Source: Roseomonas sp. AR75 (GTDB lineage: Bacteria; Pseudomonadota; Alphaproteobacteria; Acetobacterales; Acetobacteraceae). From it: 64,000 nt of DNA. Position 1 is the stretch's first letter. Every line of letters begins with the position of its first letter. Under the pieces are notes generated by a model that saw only the letters and a list, made by a program, of their open reading frames with translations, ran no database searches and was not told the DNA's origin. Made by a program: the position numbers and the translations under genes. Of the stretch, positions 50,726-60,152 are shown piece by piece. The DNA lies in the NCBI RefSeq assembly GCF_005222815.1, contig NZ_STGB01000006.1:930001-994000 (forward strand), written 5' to 3'.

Positions 50726-52291
50726 CTACTGCGCCGGCCGCACGCCCATGGCGAGCGTCCGCTCGTCCATCCGCGGCTCATGCGACAGGGTGCGTTTCAG
50801 CGCCCAGACATTGGTCAGATGCACCAGGGGGAACATCGGGACCTGCTGCGCCGAGAAGCGGACCAGCGCGAAGATCGCCTGCTCGCGCCGCTCCTCGTCC
50901 ATGATCGTCTCCGCCTGCTGCAGCAGCGCATCGAACTCCGCCGAGGAATAGCGGCGATGATTGGCCGATCCGGTTCGCCGCTGCCGGTCGAAGGTGGCGA
51001 GCACGCTCTTCGCGAAGGAAAGTCCCTCGCCCGTGGTACTGCCCCAGCTGCCAAGCGACATCGAGAATTCCTGCCGCGCAGCCCGACCGGAATAGCTGGA
51101 CCAGGGCAGCGCCTCGACCGCGGTCTGCACGCCGATGCGGCTCCACATCTGCGCCACGGCCTGCGACAGGCGCGCGTCGTTAGGGAAGCGGTCGTTCATC
51201 GTATGCAGCGTCATGCGGAAGCCGTTTGGGAAGCCCGCCTCGGCCAGCAGGCGCTTCGCGCCCTCCGGGTCATAGGCGGGCGGGCGGGTCTGCGGATCGT
51301 GCGAATAGGCGCCCTGCGGAAGCCACTGCGCCGCGGGGGCCGCAAGCCCGTCCATGGCGCGCTCCGCGAGCGCGTCGCGGTTGATCGCCATGTTCAGCGC
51401 GCGCCGCACGCGCACATCCAGGAACGGGTTCGCGGCCAGAGGACGCCCTTCATTGTCGGTAACGAAGGGCAGCGGTCCGGGGCGTGAGTAGTCCGGCCCG
51501 AGATGCGCGAGGCGGAGAGACTGGATCTCACTGATCGTGACGCGCCGGTCGCGCCGCAGCCGCGGCAGGTCCGCCGGCGCCACCTGGTCGATCAGGTCCA
51601 CATCGCCCGCCAGCAGCGCGGCCGTGCGGGCCGGATCTGTGGCGATGAAGCGGTAGGAGACGCGCTGCCAGGGCTGCGCGCCGCCCCAGTACTGGTCGTT
51701 GCGCGCCAGCTCCGTCCGGTCGCCCATCCGGTGGTTCGCCACACGGTAGGGGCCGGTGCCGATCGCCGCACGGCCTGCGTTGTAGTCCTCCGTCGTCGCG
51801 CCGTCGCCGACGTGGCGGGAGACGATGAAGACGCTGGCGAGTTCGGGCAGCAGCACCGGGTTCGGCCAGTGCGTGACGATGCGAAGCGTGTAGGGATCGG
51901 GCGCGCTGGCGGATTTCACGCTGCGCAGCGTGGCGCCGAAGCCGCCGGGGCTGTTCGGCACGTTCGGCGCGCGCTGCAGGGTGAACAGCACATCGTCCGC
52001 GGTGAAGGGCTTGCCGTCGTGCCAGGTCACGTCCCGGCGCAGCTTGAACTCCCATTCGGTGTCGGAGACGACGCGCCAGCTCTCCGCCAGGTCGGGGCGG
52101 ATGCGCGCCTGCGCGTCGCGATCCACCAGACGTCCGAAGATGTGTTCCGCAATCGCATTGTTCGGCGCGGCGTTGAAGAAATGCGGATCGAGCGAGGTGA
52201 TTGAGCCGCCGGTCGCGATGGTCAGGTTCTGCCCCGTTGCCGGGGCGGCGAGGCAGGCGGTCAGCGCGACGGCCAGGCGCAAGGCGTTCAT
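50726..52291 (-). CDS. Oligopeptide ABC transporter substrate-binding protein (SBP_bac_5), divergent copy
   Basis: Periplasmic binding protein, 521 residues, with signal peptide MNALRLAVALTACLAAPATG and the family openings SITSLDPHFFNAAPNNAIAE and EHIFGRLVDRDAQ. It includes GPYRVANHRMGDRTELARN and DVRVRRALNMAINRDAL. It is the divergent paralogue of the binding protein across a 157-base gap, and the two keep a high level of shared segments. It may give the ABC system a second ligand range. Confidence 0.88.
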   Translation of the reverse strand: MNALRLAVALTACLAAPATGQNLTIATGGSITSLDPHFFNAAPNNAIAEHIFGRLVDRDAQARIRPDLAESWRVVSDTEWEFKLRRDVTWHDGKPFTADDVLFTLQRAPNVPNSPGGFGATLRSVKSASAPDPYTLRIVTHWPNPVLLPELASVFIVSRHVGDGATTEDYNAGRAAIGTGPYRVANHRMGDRTELARNDQYWGGAQPWQRVSYRFIATDPARTAALLAGDVDLIDQVAPADLPRLRRDRRVTISEIQSLRLAHLGPDYSRPGPLPFVTDNEGRPLAANPFLDVRVRRALNMAINRDALAERAMDGLAAPAAQWLPQGAYSHDPQTRPPAYDPEGAKRLLAEAGFPNGFRMTLHTMNDRFPNDARLSQAVAQMWSRIGVQTAVEALPWSSYSGRAARQEFSMSLGSWGSTTGEGLSFAKSVLATFDRQRRTGSANHRRYSSAEFDALLQQAETIMDEERREQAIFALVRFSAQQVPMFPLVHLTNVWALKRTLSHEPRMDERTLAMGVRPAQ

Positions 52292-52448
52292 CCGGTTTCC
52301 CTCTCCGCGGCCCGCCATGCTAACGGGCAGCCCCATGGGCCGGTCAAGCGCCGGGGCGGGCGGGCGGCAAACTAGCTTCGGCCTCGGCCTGCTGCTACAG
52401 AAGCGGGACGGGGAGTTCCGGGACAAAAGGGAGAGGACCTTGGGCAAG

Positions 52449-54038
52449 ATGGTTCGCGCGGCTGGCATCGCCGCGATTTCGGCATGGGCGCTGGCTTCCG
52501 GCGGGGCAGTCGCGCAGACGCCGACCACATTGACCATGGGCGTCGGCTCGCCCGTCACCTCGCTCGACCCGCACTACCACCAGTTGTCGCCGAACAACGC
52601 CGTGTCGGACATGATCTTCTCCAAGCTCGTCGAGACCGACGAGAAGGCTCGGAACGTGCCCGGCCTTGCCACCGAATGGCGTTCCGTCAGCCCGACCGTG
52701 TGGGAATTCAAGCTTCGGCCGAATGTCCGCTTCCACAATGGCAGCGCCTTCACCGCGGAAGACGTGGTCTTCACGCTGCAGCGCCTGCCGAACGTGCCGA
52801 ACTCGCCCTCCTCCTTCGCGGCCTATTCGCGGCCGATCGTGCGGATGGAGATCGTGGATCCGCTGACGATCCGCTTCCACACGGCGAACCCCTATCCGCT
52901 GCTGCCGCTCGACATGACGAATGTGCGCATCCTGGATGCGCAGACCCATGCGAATGCGACGACCGAGGGCTTCAACTCCGGCCAGCTCGCGATCGGCACC
53001 GGCCCCTTCCGCGTCGTGCAGCACCGCAGCGGCGACCGCATCGAGTTCGAGCGGAACAACGAGTATTTCGAGGGCGTTTCCCCCTTCGAGCGCGTCAGCT
53101 ACCGGATGGTGACGAATGACGCCGCGCGCACCGCGGCGCTGCTGGCCGGCGACCTCGACTTCATCGACCAGGTGCCGACCACCGACCTGGCGCGCCTACG
53201 CAACGACCAGCGGCTGAACATCAGCGAGACAGTCGGCCTCAGGCTGATCTTCCTCGGCCTCGATCACCTGCGCGCGGCGAACGAGAACAGCCCGCTCATC
53301 ACGGACAATGACGGCCGGCCGCTCGGCCGCAACCCGTTGAAGGACGTGCGGGTGCGCCGGGCGCTGTCCATGGCGATCGACCGCAACGCGATCACCAGCC
53401 GTCTGATGGAAGGCGCAGCGACGCCGGCCGGGCAGTTCCTGCCGCCGGGCACCTTCAGCCATGTGCCGGACGTGCAGGCGCCGGCCTACGATCCCGATGC
53501 TGCGCGCCGCCTGCTGACCGAGGCCGGCTATCCCAATGGCTTCCGCATCCAGCTCAACAGCCCGAACGACCGCTACATCAACGATGCGCGCATCGCGCAG
53601 GCTGTCGGCCAGATGTGGACGCGCGTCGGCGTGCGTACCGGCGTGGAGGCGCAGACCTGGGCGACCTTCGTCGGCCGCGCCGGCCGGCAGGAATACTCGG
53701 CCTTCCTGATCGGCTGGGGCTCCAACCCGGATGGCAGCCATCCGATGCGCAACATCATCGGCACGGTCAGCCGCGAGAAGGGCTGGGGCGCGTCCAACCG
53801 TGGCCGCTACTCCAACCCCGAGCTCGACGCGCTGCTGGACCAGGCGCTGATCGAGCTGGACGAGAAGAAGCGCGAGGAGTTGCTCATCCGCATCCAGCGG
53901 ATGGCTGCCGAGGACGTCGCGGTGATCCCGCTGCACATCCAGACCAACATCTGGGCGATGCGGCGCGGCCTGACGCATCTGGCGCGCGTGGACGAGCTGA
54001 CGCGGGCGCAGGACGTCCGCCCGGCAACGATGCGCTGA
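52449..54038 (+). CDS. Oligopeptide ABC transporter substrate-binding protein (SBP_bac_5)
   Basis: Periplasmic binding protein, 529 residues: signal peptide MVRAAGIAAISAWALASGG with cleavage at AVAQ, then SPVTSLDPHYHQLSPNNAV. It shares with its divergent paralogue FTLQRxPNVPNSP, TAALLAGDxDxIDQV and DVRVRRALxMAIxRxA. It leads the operon with both permeases and ATPases, so it is the main ligand receptor, probably for peptides. A TTG nine bases upstream is an alternative start closer to the purine-rich AGGGAGAGG. Confidence 0.9.
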   Translation: MVRAAGIAAISAWALASGGAVAQTPTTLTMGVGSPVTSLDPHYHQLSPNNAVSDMIFSKLVETDEKARNVPGLATEWRSVSPTVWEFKLRPNVRFHNGSAFTAEDVVFTLQRLPNVPNSPSSFAAYSRPIVRMEIVDPLTIRFHTANPYPLLPLDMTNVRILDAQTHANATTEGFNSGQLAIGTGPFRVVQHRSGDRIEFERNNEYFEGVSPFERVSYRMVTNDAARTAALLAGDLDFIDQVPTTDLARLRNDQRLNISETVGLRLIFLGLDHLRAANENSPLITDNDGRPLGRNPLKDVRVRRALSMAIDRNAITSRLMEGAATPAGQFLPPGTFSHVPDVQAPAYDPDAARRLLTEAGYPNGFRIQLNSPNDRYINDARIAQAVGQMWTRVGVRTGVEAQTWATFVGRAGRQEYSAFLIGWGSNPDGSHPMRNIIGTVSREKGWGASNRGRYSNPELDALLDQALIELDEKKREELLIRIQRMAAEDVAVIPLHIQTNIWAMRRGLTHLARVDELTRAQDVRPATMR

Positions 54039-54066
54039 CTCGCATCGCGGCCAGGGTGCGCCAGGA

Positions 54067-55041
54067 ATGAGCGTCTATCTCCTCAGGCGGCTGATCCAGG
54101 CGGTCGGCGTCGTCTTCGCGATGTCGATCATCGTCTTCATCGGGGTCTACGCCATCGGCGACCCCGTTGAGATCCTGATCAGCCCCGACGCTGACCAGAT
54201 CGAGCGCGAGCGCGCCATCAAGGCGCTCGGGCTCGACCTGCCGCTCTGGCAGCAATACCTGGTCTTCCTGGGCAATGCGCTGCGCGGCGACCTCGGCCGC
54301 AGCTTCGTCTTCAACGAACCGGCGCTGCAGCTGATCCTGCAGCGCATGCCGGCGACGCTGGAACTCGCCATCGCCGCCACCTTCGGCGCGGTGCTGATCG
54401 GCCTTCCGCTCGGCCTCTATGCCGGCCTGCGGCCCAACAGCATGGGCGCCAAGACGATCATGGCCGGCTCGATCCTCGGCTTCTCGCTGCCGAGCTTCTG
54501 GGTCGGGCTGATGCTGATCATGGTTTTCGCCGTGCAACTCGGCTGGTTGCCCTCCACGGGCCGGGGAGAGACGGTGGAGGTGTTGGGCATGCGCTGGTCC
54601 TTCCTCACGCTGGACGGGCTTGCGCATCTGGCGATGCCCGCCTTCAACCTCGCGCTGTTCAAGATCAGCCTGGTGATCCGCCTGACGCGCGCGGGCGTGC
54701 GCGAGACGATGCTGATGGACTATGTGAAGTTCGCGCGCGCCAAGGGCCTCAGCCCCTTCCGCGTCACCTTCGTGCACGTCTTCAAGAACATCCTGATCCC
54801 GGTCGTCACGGTGACCGGGCTGGAGTTCGGCTCCACCATCGCCTTCAGCGTGGTGACCGAAAGCATCTTCGCCTGGCCCGGCATGGGCAAGCTGATCATC
54901 GACAGCATCAACGTGCTCGACCGGCCGGTGATCGTCGCCTACCTCATGATCATCGTGCTGATGTTCATCACCATCAATCTGGTGGTGGACCTCACCTATT
55001 CGCTGCTCGATCCGCGCGTCCGGCTGGAGAGCAAGGCATGA
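54067..55041 (+). CDS. Oligopeptide ABC transporter permease, DppB-like
   Basis: Inner-membrane permease, 324 residues with six hydrophobic spans: MSVYLLRRLIQAVGVVFAMS at the N terminus, and the ATPase-docking loop DYVKFARAKGLSPFRVTFVH near residue 220. It pairs with the next permease to form the channel. It starts 28 bases after the binding protein and overlaps the next gene by ATGA. Confidence 0.92.
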   Translation: MSVYLLRRLIQAVGVVFAMSIIVFIGVYAIGDPVEILISPDADQIERERAIKALGLDLPLWQQYLVFLGNALRGDLGRSFVFNEPALQLILQRMPATLELAIAATFGAVLIGLPLGLYAGLRPNSMGAKTIMAGSILGFSLPSFWVGLMLIMVFAVQLGWLPSTGRGETVEVLGMRWSFLTLDGLAHLAMPAFNLALFKISLVIRLTRAGVRETMLMDYVKFARAKGLSPFRVTFVHVFKNILIPVVTVTGLEFGSTIAFSVVTESIFAWPGMGKLIIDSINVLDRPVIVAYLMIIVLMFITINLVVDLTYSLLDPRVRLESKA

Positions 55042-55982
55042 GCGAATCCGCCGCCGACCGCGACCTGCTCGCGCGCGACCTGCCGATCGCCACCGCGCCC
55101 GCCGCGGCGGAGACTCCGTTCCGCCGCTTCGTCTCGGAATTCTTCGAGAGCAAGCTGGCGGTGCTAGGCCTCGCCGTGTTCACCGTGATCGCCCTGGTGG
55201 CGATCCTGGCGCCCTGGATCGCGCCGCAGAACCCCTACGACCTCGCGGTGCTGGACATCATGGACGGGCGACTGGAGCCCGGGGCGCGCAACGGCGACAA
55301 CACCATGACGTACTGGCTCGGCACCGACGACCAGGGCCGCGACATGCTCTCGGCCATCATGTACGGCCTGCGCATCTCGCTCTCGGTCGGCGCCGGCTCC
55401 GCGCTGATCGCGGCGATGGTCGGCGCCTCGCTCGGCCTGCTCGCCGCCTATGCCGGCGGGCGGACGGACAGCGCGATCATGCGGCTGGTGGACCTGCAGC
55501 TCTCCTTCCCGGCGATCCTCGTCGCGCTGATGATCCTCGCCTTCCTCGGCAAGTCGGTGATGAACGTGGTCATCGCGATCGTCGTGGTGGAGTGGGCCTA
55601 TTACGCCCGGACCGTGCGCGGCACCGCGCTGGTCGAGCGCCGGCGCGAATACATCGAGGCCGCGCAATGCCTGGCGCTGCCGACGCACCGTATCCTGTTC
55701 CGCCACCTGCTGCCGAACTGCCTGCCGCCGCTGATCGTCATCGGCACGATGCAGGTCGCACGCGCCATTGCGCTGGAAGCGACGCTCTCCTTCCTCGGCC
55801 TCGGCGTGCCGATCACGGAGCCGTCGCTCGGCCTGCTGATCGCGAACGGCTACGAATACATGCTCAGCGGGAAATACTGGATCAGCTTCTATCCCGGCAT
55901 CGCGCTGCTGATCACCATCGTCAGCATCAACCTCGTCGGCGACCACCTGCGCGACGTCCTGAATCCCAGGCTCAAGAAGTAG
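55038..55982 (+). CDS. Oligopeptide ABC transporter permease, DppC-like
   Basis: Second permease, 314 residues with a soluble N-terminal extension of about 35 residues, then LAVLGLAVFTVIALVAILAP. WLGTDDQGRDMLSAIMYGLR is characteristic of DppC/OppC, and the docking loop reads REYIEAAQCLALPTHRILFR. Overlaps the preceding permease by ATGA and lies five bases before the first ATPase start. Confidence 0.92.
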   Translation: MSESAADRDLLARDLPIATAPAAAETPFRRFVSEFFESKLAVLGLAVFTVIALVAILAPWIAPQNPYDLAVLDIMDGRLEPGARNGDNTMTYWLGTDDQGRDMLSAIMYGLRISLSVGAGSALIAAMVGASLGLLAAYAGGRTDSAIMRLVDLQLSFPAILVALMILAFLGKSVMNVVIAIVVVEWAYYARTVRGTALVERRREYIEAAQCLALPTHRILFRHLLPNCLPPLIVIGTMQVARAIALEATLSFLGLGVPITEPSLGLLIANGYEYMLSGKYWISFYPGIALLITIVSINLVGDHLRDVLNPRLKK

Positions 55983-55987
55983 CGCGC

Positions 55988-56973
55988 GTGACCGACACCC
56001 CTACCCTCGAGGTCCGCAACCTCCGCACGCACTTCTTCACCCGTGCCGGCGTGGTGAAGGCGGTGGACGACGTGTCCTTCTCCGTTCCGCGCGGCAAGGT
56101 CCTGGGCCTCGTCGGCGAATCCGGCTCGGGCAAGTCCGTCACCGGCTTCTCCATCATGGGCCTGGTGGACCCGCCCGGCCGTGTCGTGGACGGGCAGATC
56201 CTGTTCAAGGGCCAGGATCTCGCGAAGCTTTCCGACGAGGAGATGCGCAAGCTCCGCGGCAACCGCATCGCGATGATCTTCCAGGACCCGATGATGACGC
56301 TCAATCCGGTCCTGCGCGTCGACACCCAGATGATCGAGACGGTGCTCGCGCATGAGAAGGTGAGCGAGGAGGAAGCCCGCAGCCGCTCCCGCGACGCGCT
56401 CGGCATGGTCGGCATCCCCTCCCCGGATGAGCGGCTGAAATCCTACCCGCACCAGTTCTCCGGCGGCATGCGCCAGCGCGTGGCCATCGCCATCGCGCTG
56501 CTGCATCGCCCCGACCTGATCGTGGCGGATGAGCCGACCACCGCTCTCGACGTCACCATCCAGGGCCAGATCCTGGCGGAGGTGCAGAAGCTCGCGGCGA
56601 CCACCGGCACCTCGCTGATCTGGATCACGCACGACCTCTCGGTGGTCGCCGGCCTCGCCGACGACATCGCCGTGATGTACGCCGGCAAGATCGTCGAGGG
56701 CGGCGACGTGGGGGAGGTGCTGGACCACCCGCTGCATCCCTACACCCACGGGCTGATCGGCAGCGTGCCCAGCCGCAACCGCCGTGGCGAGCCGCTGCGC
56801 CAGATCCCCGGCATGACGCCCTCGCTGCTCTCGCTGCGCCCCGGCTGCGCCTTCCGCGCGCGCTGCCCGCGCGCGCAGGAGGATTGCGCCGTCATGCCGG
56901 ACCTGCACGCCTGGCTGCCGGAACGGCTTGCGCGCTGCCATCACCCGCATCTCGAACCCCGGGAAGAAGCGGC

Positions 56974-56977
<4 letters not shown>
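55988..56977 (+). CDS. Oligopeptide ABC transporter ATPase, DppD-like
   Basis: First ATPase subunit, 329 residues, GTG start. Walker A GESGSGKS (43-50), signature FSGGMRQRVAIA, Walker B LIVADEP, switch His in WITHDLSVVAG. The C-terminal oligopeptide-type domain contains the Cys cluster GCAFRARCPRAQEDC. It forms a heterodimer with the following ATPase, whose start it overlaps (ATGA). Confidence 0.92.
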
Positions 56978-57992
<1,015 letters not shown>

Positions 57993-58020
<28 letters not shown>

Positions 58021-58625
58021 GCAGCCTCGCCGTACCGCCCTATCGGGCGCAGTGGGAATCCGCCGATCTCGTCGCGGAGTTCCTGGCCGGCCGTGATCGC
58101 GCCACAGATCCGCTGTGGCCGCGATCGGGCGCGGCGGACGCGGCGGAATACGCGCTCTGGGCCGATCACCTCTGTGGCTGCGCCTGCCTGCAGATGGTGC
58201 TCGGCGCCCGAGGCAGGGCGATGCCGCCGATCCATGAGGTCCGCCGTGCCGCGCAGGAATCGGGCGGCTATGTCGTGGGGCCGGATGGCGCCATCCGCGG
58301 CCTGATCTATGCCGGCGCCGTCGCCTGGCTGCAGGCGCAGGGCATCGCGGCGCGCGTCGTTCTGGACCTGCCCGAGAACGGGATCGCGCCGTTGCTGTCG
58401 GCGGGCGGCCTGTTCATCGCCTCGGTGCATGGCGCGATCCGCTGGCCGGAGCGCGAGCCGCCGCGGCGCGGAGGCCACCTCGTCCTGGTCTTCGGCGTCG
58501 ACACGGCCGGGCGGCTACGCTTCCACAACCCCTCCGGCGACACAGCGGAAACGCGCGCGGATGCGCGGCTGCTGCCTGAACGATTCGGCCGATTCTTCGC
58601 GGGGCGCGGCATCCACATCGCCTGA
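57993..58625 (+). CDS. C39-like cysteine peptidase
   Basis: Papain-fold protein of about 210 residues resembling C39/peptidase_C39_2. The catalytic Cys is expected in HLCGCACLQMVLG (C61, C63 or C65), His162 in RRGGHLVLVFGVD, and Asn in FHNPSG. No signal peptide, so it is probably cytoplasmic. A GTG overlapping the ATPase end by 28 bases is the only early start; a CTG 24 bases later is less likely. Placement at the end of the peptide ABC operon suggests cleavage of imported peptides. Confidence 0.75.
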
Positions 58626-58646
58626 CCGGGCAGGCGGGCCCGGCCG

Positions 58647-59330
58647 TCAGGTGGATTTCGTTTCCGGTCCGCGCCCACGGCCGCGGCCGGGCGGATCGGT
58701 GGGATCGTTGTCGCTCGGTCCGGCCGGTGCGCGATTCCCGCCGCGGCCACGGCCGGGCGGATCGGTGGGGTCATTGTCGCTGGTGCCGCCTTGCTGCGGC
58801 GCGCGGTTCCCGCCACGGCCCTGCCCAGGCGGATCGGTGGGATCGTTGTCGCTGGCGCCGCCCTGCTGCGGTGCGCGGTTGCCACCGCGGCCCTGGCCGG
58901 GGGGATCGGATGGATCGTTGTCGCTGACGCCGCCCCGCTGCGGCGCGCGGTTGCCACCGCGGCCCTGTCCCGGAGGATCGGAGGGATCGTTATCGCTGAC
59001 GCCGCCCTGCTGTGGCCCGCGATTGCCGCCTCGGCCGTTGCCGGGCTCGTCGCTCGGGTCGTTGTCGGTCAGCCCCGTGCGCGCGCGGGGCTGCTGCGGC
59101 CGTTGCTGCGGCTGCGGCTGTTGCGGCTGTTGCGGCTGGGGGGTGCCGGTCTTTGCCTTGCGTGGCGGGGATGGAGCAGGGGCCGGCCCTTGCGTCGGCG
59201 CTCCGCCGCCGCCGGATTTCTGCCCCTGCGCCTGCGCGGCGCCGGGAAGTGCCGCGGCACCGCCGAGCGCCGCAAGGCGCAGGACAAGGAGGCGGCGCCG
59301 AAGCGGCGATCGGATCGGGTCGTCGGCCAT
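58647..59330 (-). CDS. Secreted protein with six 24-residue SDNDP repeats
   Basis: Low-complexity protein, 227 residues. The N terminus has a twin-arginine-like signal (RSPLRRRLLVLRLAALGG, cleavage near AQAQ). A Pro/Gln linker (TPQPQQPQQPQPQQRPQQP) comes next. Six tandem units follow, consensus V-SDNDPSDPPGQGRGGNRAP-QQGG, whose last two shift from PSD to PTD and Q to R. The repeats are rich in Asp, Pro and Gly, so they could bind calcium or stay disordered. It is divergent from the LexA-boxed small gene. No family recognised. Confidence 0.72.
   Translation of the reverse strand: MADDPIRSPLRRRLLVLRLAALGGAAALPGAAQAQGQKSGGGGAPTQGPAPAPSPPRKAKTGTPQPQQPQQPQPQQRPQQPRARTGLTDNDPSDEPGNGRGGNRGPQQGGVSDNDPSDPPGQGRGGNRAPQRGGVSDNDPSDPPGQGRGGNRAPQQGGASDNDPTDPPGQGRGGNRAPQQGGTSDNDPTDPPGRGRGGNRAPAGPSDNDPTDPPGRGRGRGPETKST
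58665..59075. repeat. Tandem 72-base coding repeats
   Basis: About six in-frame copies of a 72-base unit within the minus-strand secreted protein. Internal units are almost identical (GGATCG-TTGTCGCT patterns recur at regular spacing), and end units are more divergent, which suggests recent unequal exchange. Confidence 0.75.
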
Positions 59331-59435
59331 GCGTGTCTCCTCCGGCCGCCATGTTCTTGCGTGCGGGGCCGGCCGTCCAGAGTGAAAGCCTCGGTGGGCG
59401 GAAAGCGCACCGTCGCAGAAGCCTCTTGCATCAAT

Positions 59436-59450
59436 GTTCGCTTTTTGTTC
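59436..59450. promoter_or_regulatory. LexA (SOS) box GTTC-N7-GTTC
   Basis: GTTCGCTTTTTGTTC matches the alphaproteobacterial LexA direct-repeat operator exactly, including the pyrimidine-rich spacer. It ends ten bases before the ATG of the small membrane protein, and TTATCC follows as a possible -10 element, so bound LexA would block transcription. Confidence 0.8.
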
Positions 59451-59460
59451 TTATCCTCGC

Positions 59461-59664
59461 ATGAGACAGCCCCTGACCGCCGGCGGCCCGTCCGAGGCCG
59501 CGGAGATCCCCCTGGACCTGCGCATTCCCGCGCCGCCGAACTTCCGCTGGATCCCGGCGCGATCCGCCGCGCCCTGGTGGCGCGATGCGATGCGCTGGTC
59601 GCTGATCGGCCTTACCGCAAGCTGGGCCGCCGGCGAGGTCACGCTGCGCCTCGTCCTGCCTTGA
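59461..59664 (+). CDS. Small SOS-controlled membrane protein
   Basis: Protein of 67 residues: a polar, Pro-rich N-terminal half (RIPAPPNFRWIPARSAAP) and a C-terminal hydrophobic segment (MRWSLIGLTASWAAGEVTLR) that could be one membrane span. No ribosome site is seen before the ATG; with a -10 element only a few bases upstream the message may be leaderless. An in-frame ATG 27 bases upstream overlaps the LexA box. I recognise no family. By position it resembles LexA-controlled small inner-membrane division inhibitors (SidA type), but there is no sequence evidence of that function. Confidence 0.6.
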   Translation: MRQPLTAGGPSEAAEIPLDLRIPAPPNFRWIPARSAAPWWRDAMRWSLIGLTASWAAGEVTLRLVLP

Positions 59665-59734
59665 AACGCGGCGCCAGGTTGCGCAACCGCGATCAAGCAT
59701 GGCCGGGGCAGAAGAACGCAGGAGGAGCATCCGC

Positions 59735-60139
59735 ATGACCGACCTGCCATCCGCGCTGAGCCATGTCTCGCTCGGCACCAATGATTTCGACCGCGCCGTG
59801 GCCTTCTACGACCGCGTCCTCGCCCCGCTCGGCATCCGGCGGCTGGAGGGGTTCCCGGGCGGTGCCGGCTGGGGCCGCCGCTGGCCCGAATTCTGGATCC
59901 AGCTGCCGATCGACGGGCAGCCGGCCACGCTCGGCAACGGCACGCATGTCGCCTTCTTCGCCGCGGATCGCGCGGAGGTCGCCGCCTTCCACCAGGCTGC
60001 TCTGCAAGCCGGCGGACGCTGCGAAGGCCCACCCGGCCCGCGGCCGCAGTATGGCGAGCCCTACTACGCTGCCTTCGTCCGCGATCCCGATGGCCACAAG
60101 ATCGAGGCGATGGCCTGGGAGGCGCCGCTGCCGGAGTGA
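59735..60139 (+). CDS. VOC-family (glyoxalase-like) protein
   Basis: Vicinal-oxygen-chelate fold protein, 134 residues with paired beta-alpha-beta modules: ALSHVSLGTNDFDRAVAFYD and the C-terminal AFVRDPDGHKIEAMAWE. Metal-ligand candidates are His near the start, His in GTHVAFF and Glu in KIEAM. AGGAGGA precedes the ATG. Reaction unknown. Confidence 0.85.
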   Translation: MTDLPSALSHVSLGTNDFDRAVAFYDRVLAPLGIRRLEGFPGGAGWGRRWPEFWIQLPIDGQPATLGNGTHVAFFAADRAEVAAFHQAALQAGGRCEGPPGPRPQYGEPYYAAFVRDPDGHKIEAMAWEAPLPE

Positions 60140-60152
60140 CGCAATCGGCGGT

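Noticed and set aside
58665..59075. Regular repeats considered as a CRISPR array
   Set aside because: The 72-base units are in frame, encode a conserved peptide motif, and have no unique spacers between short identical repeats. No cas genes are nearby.
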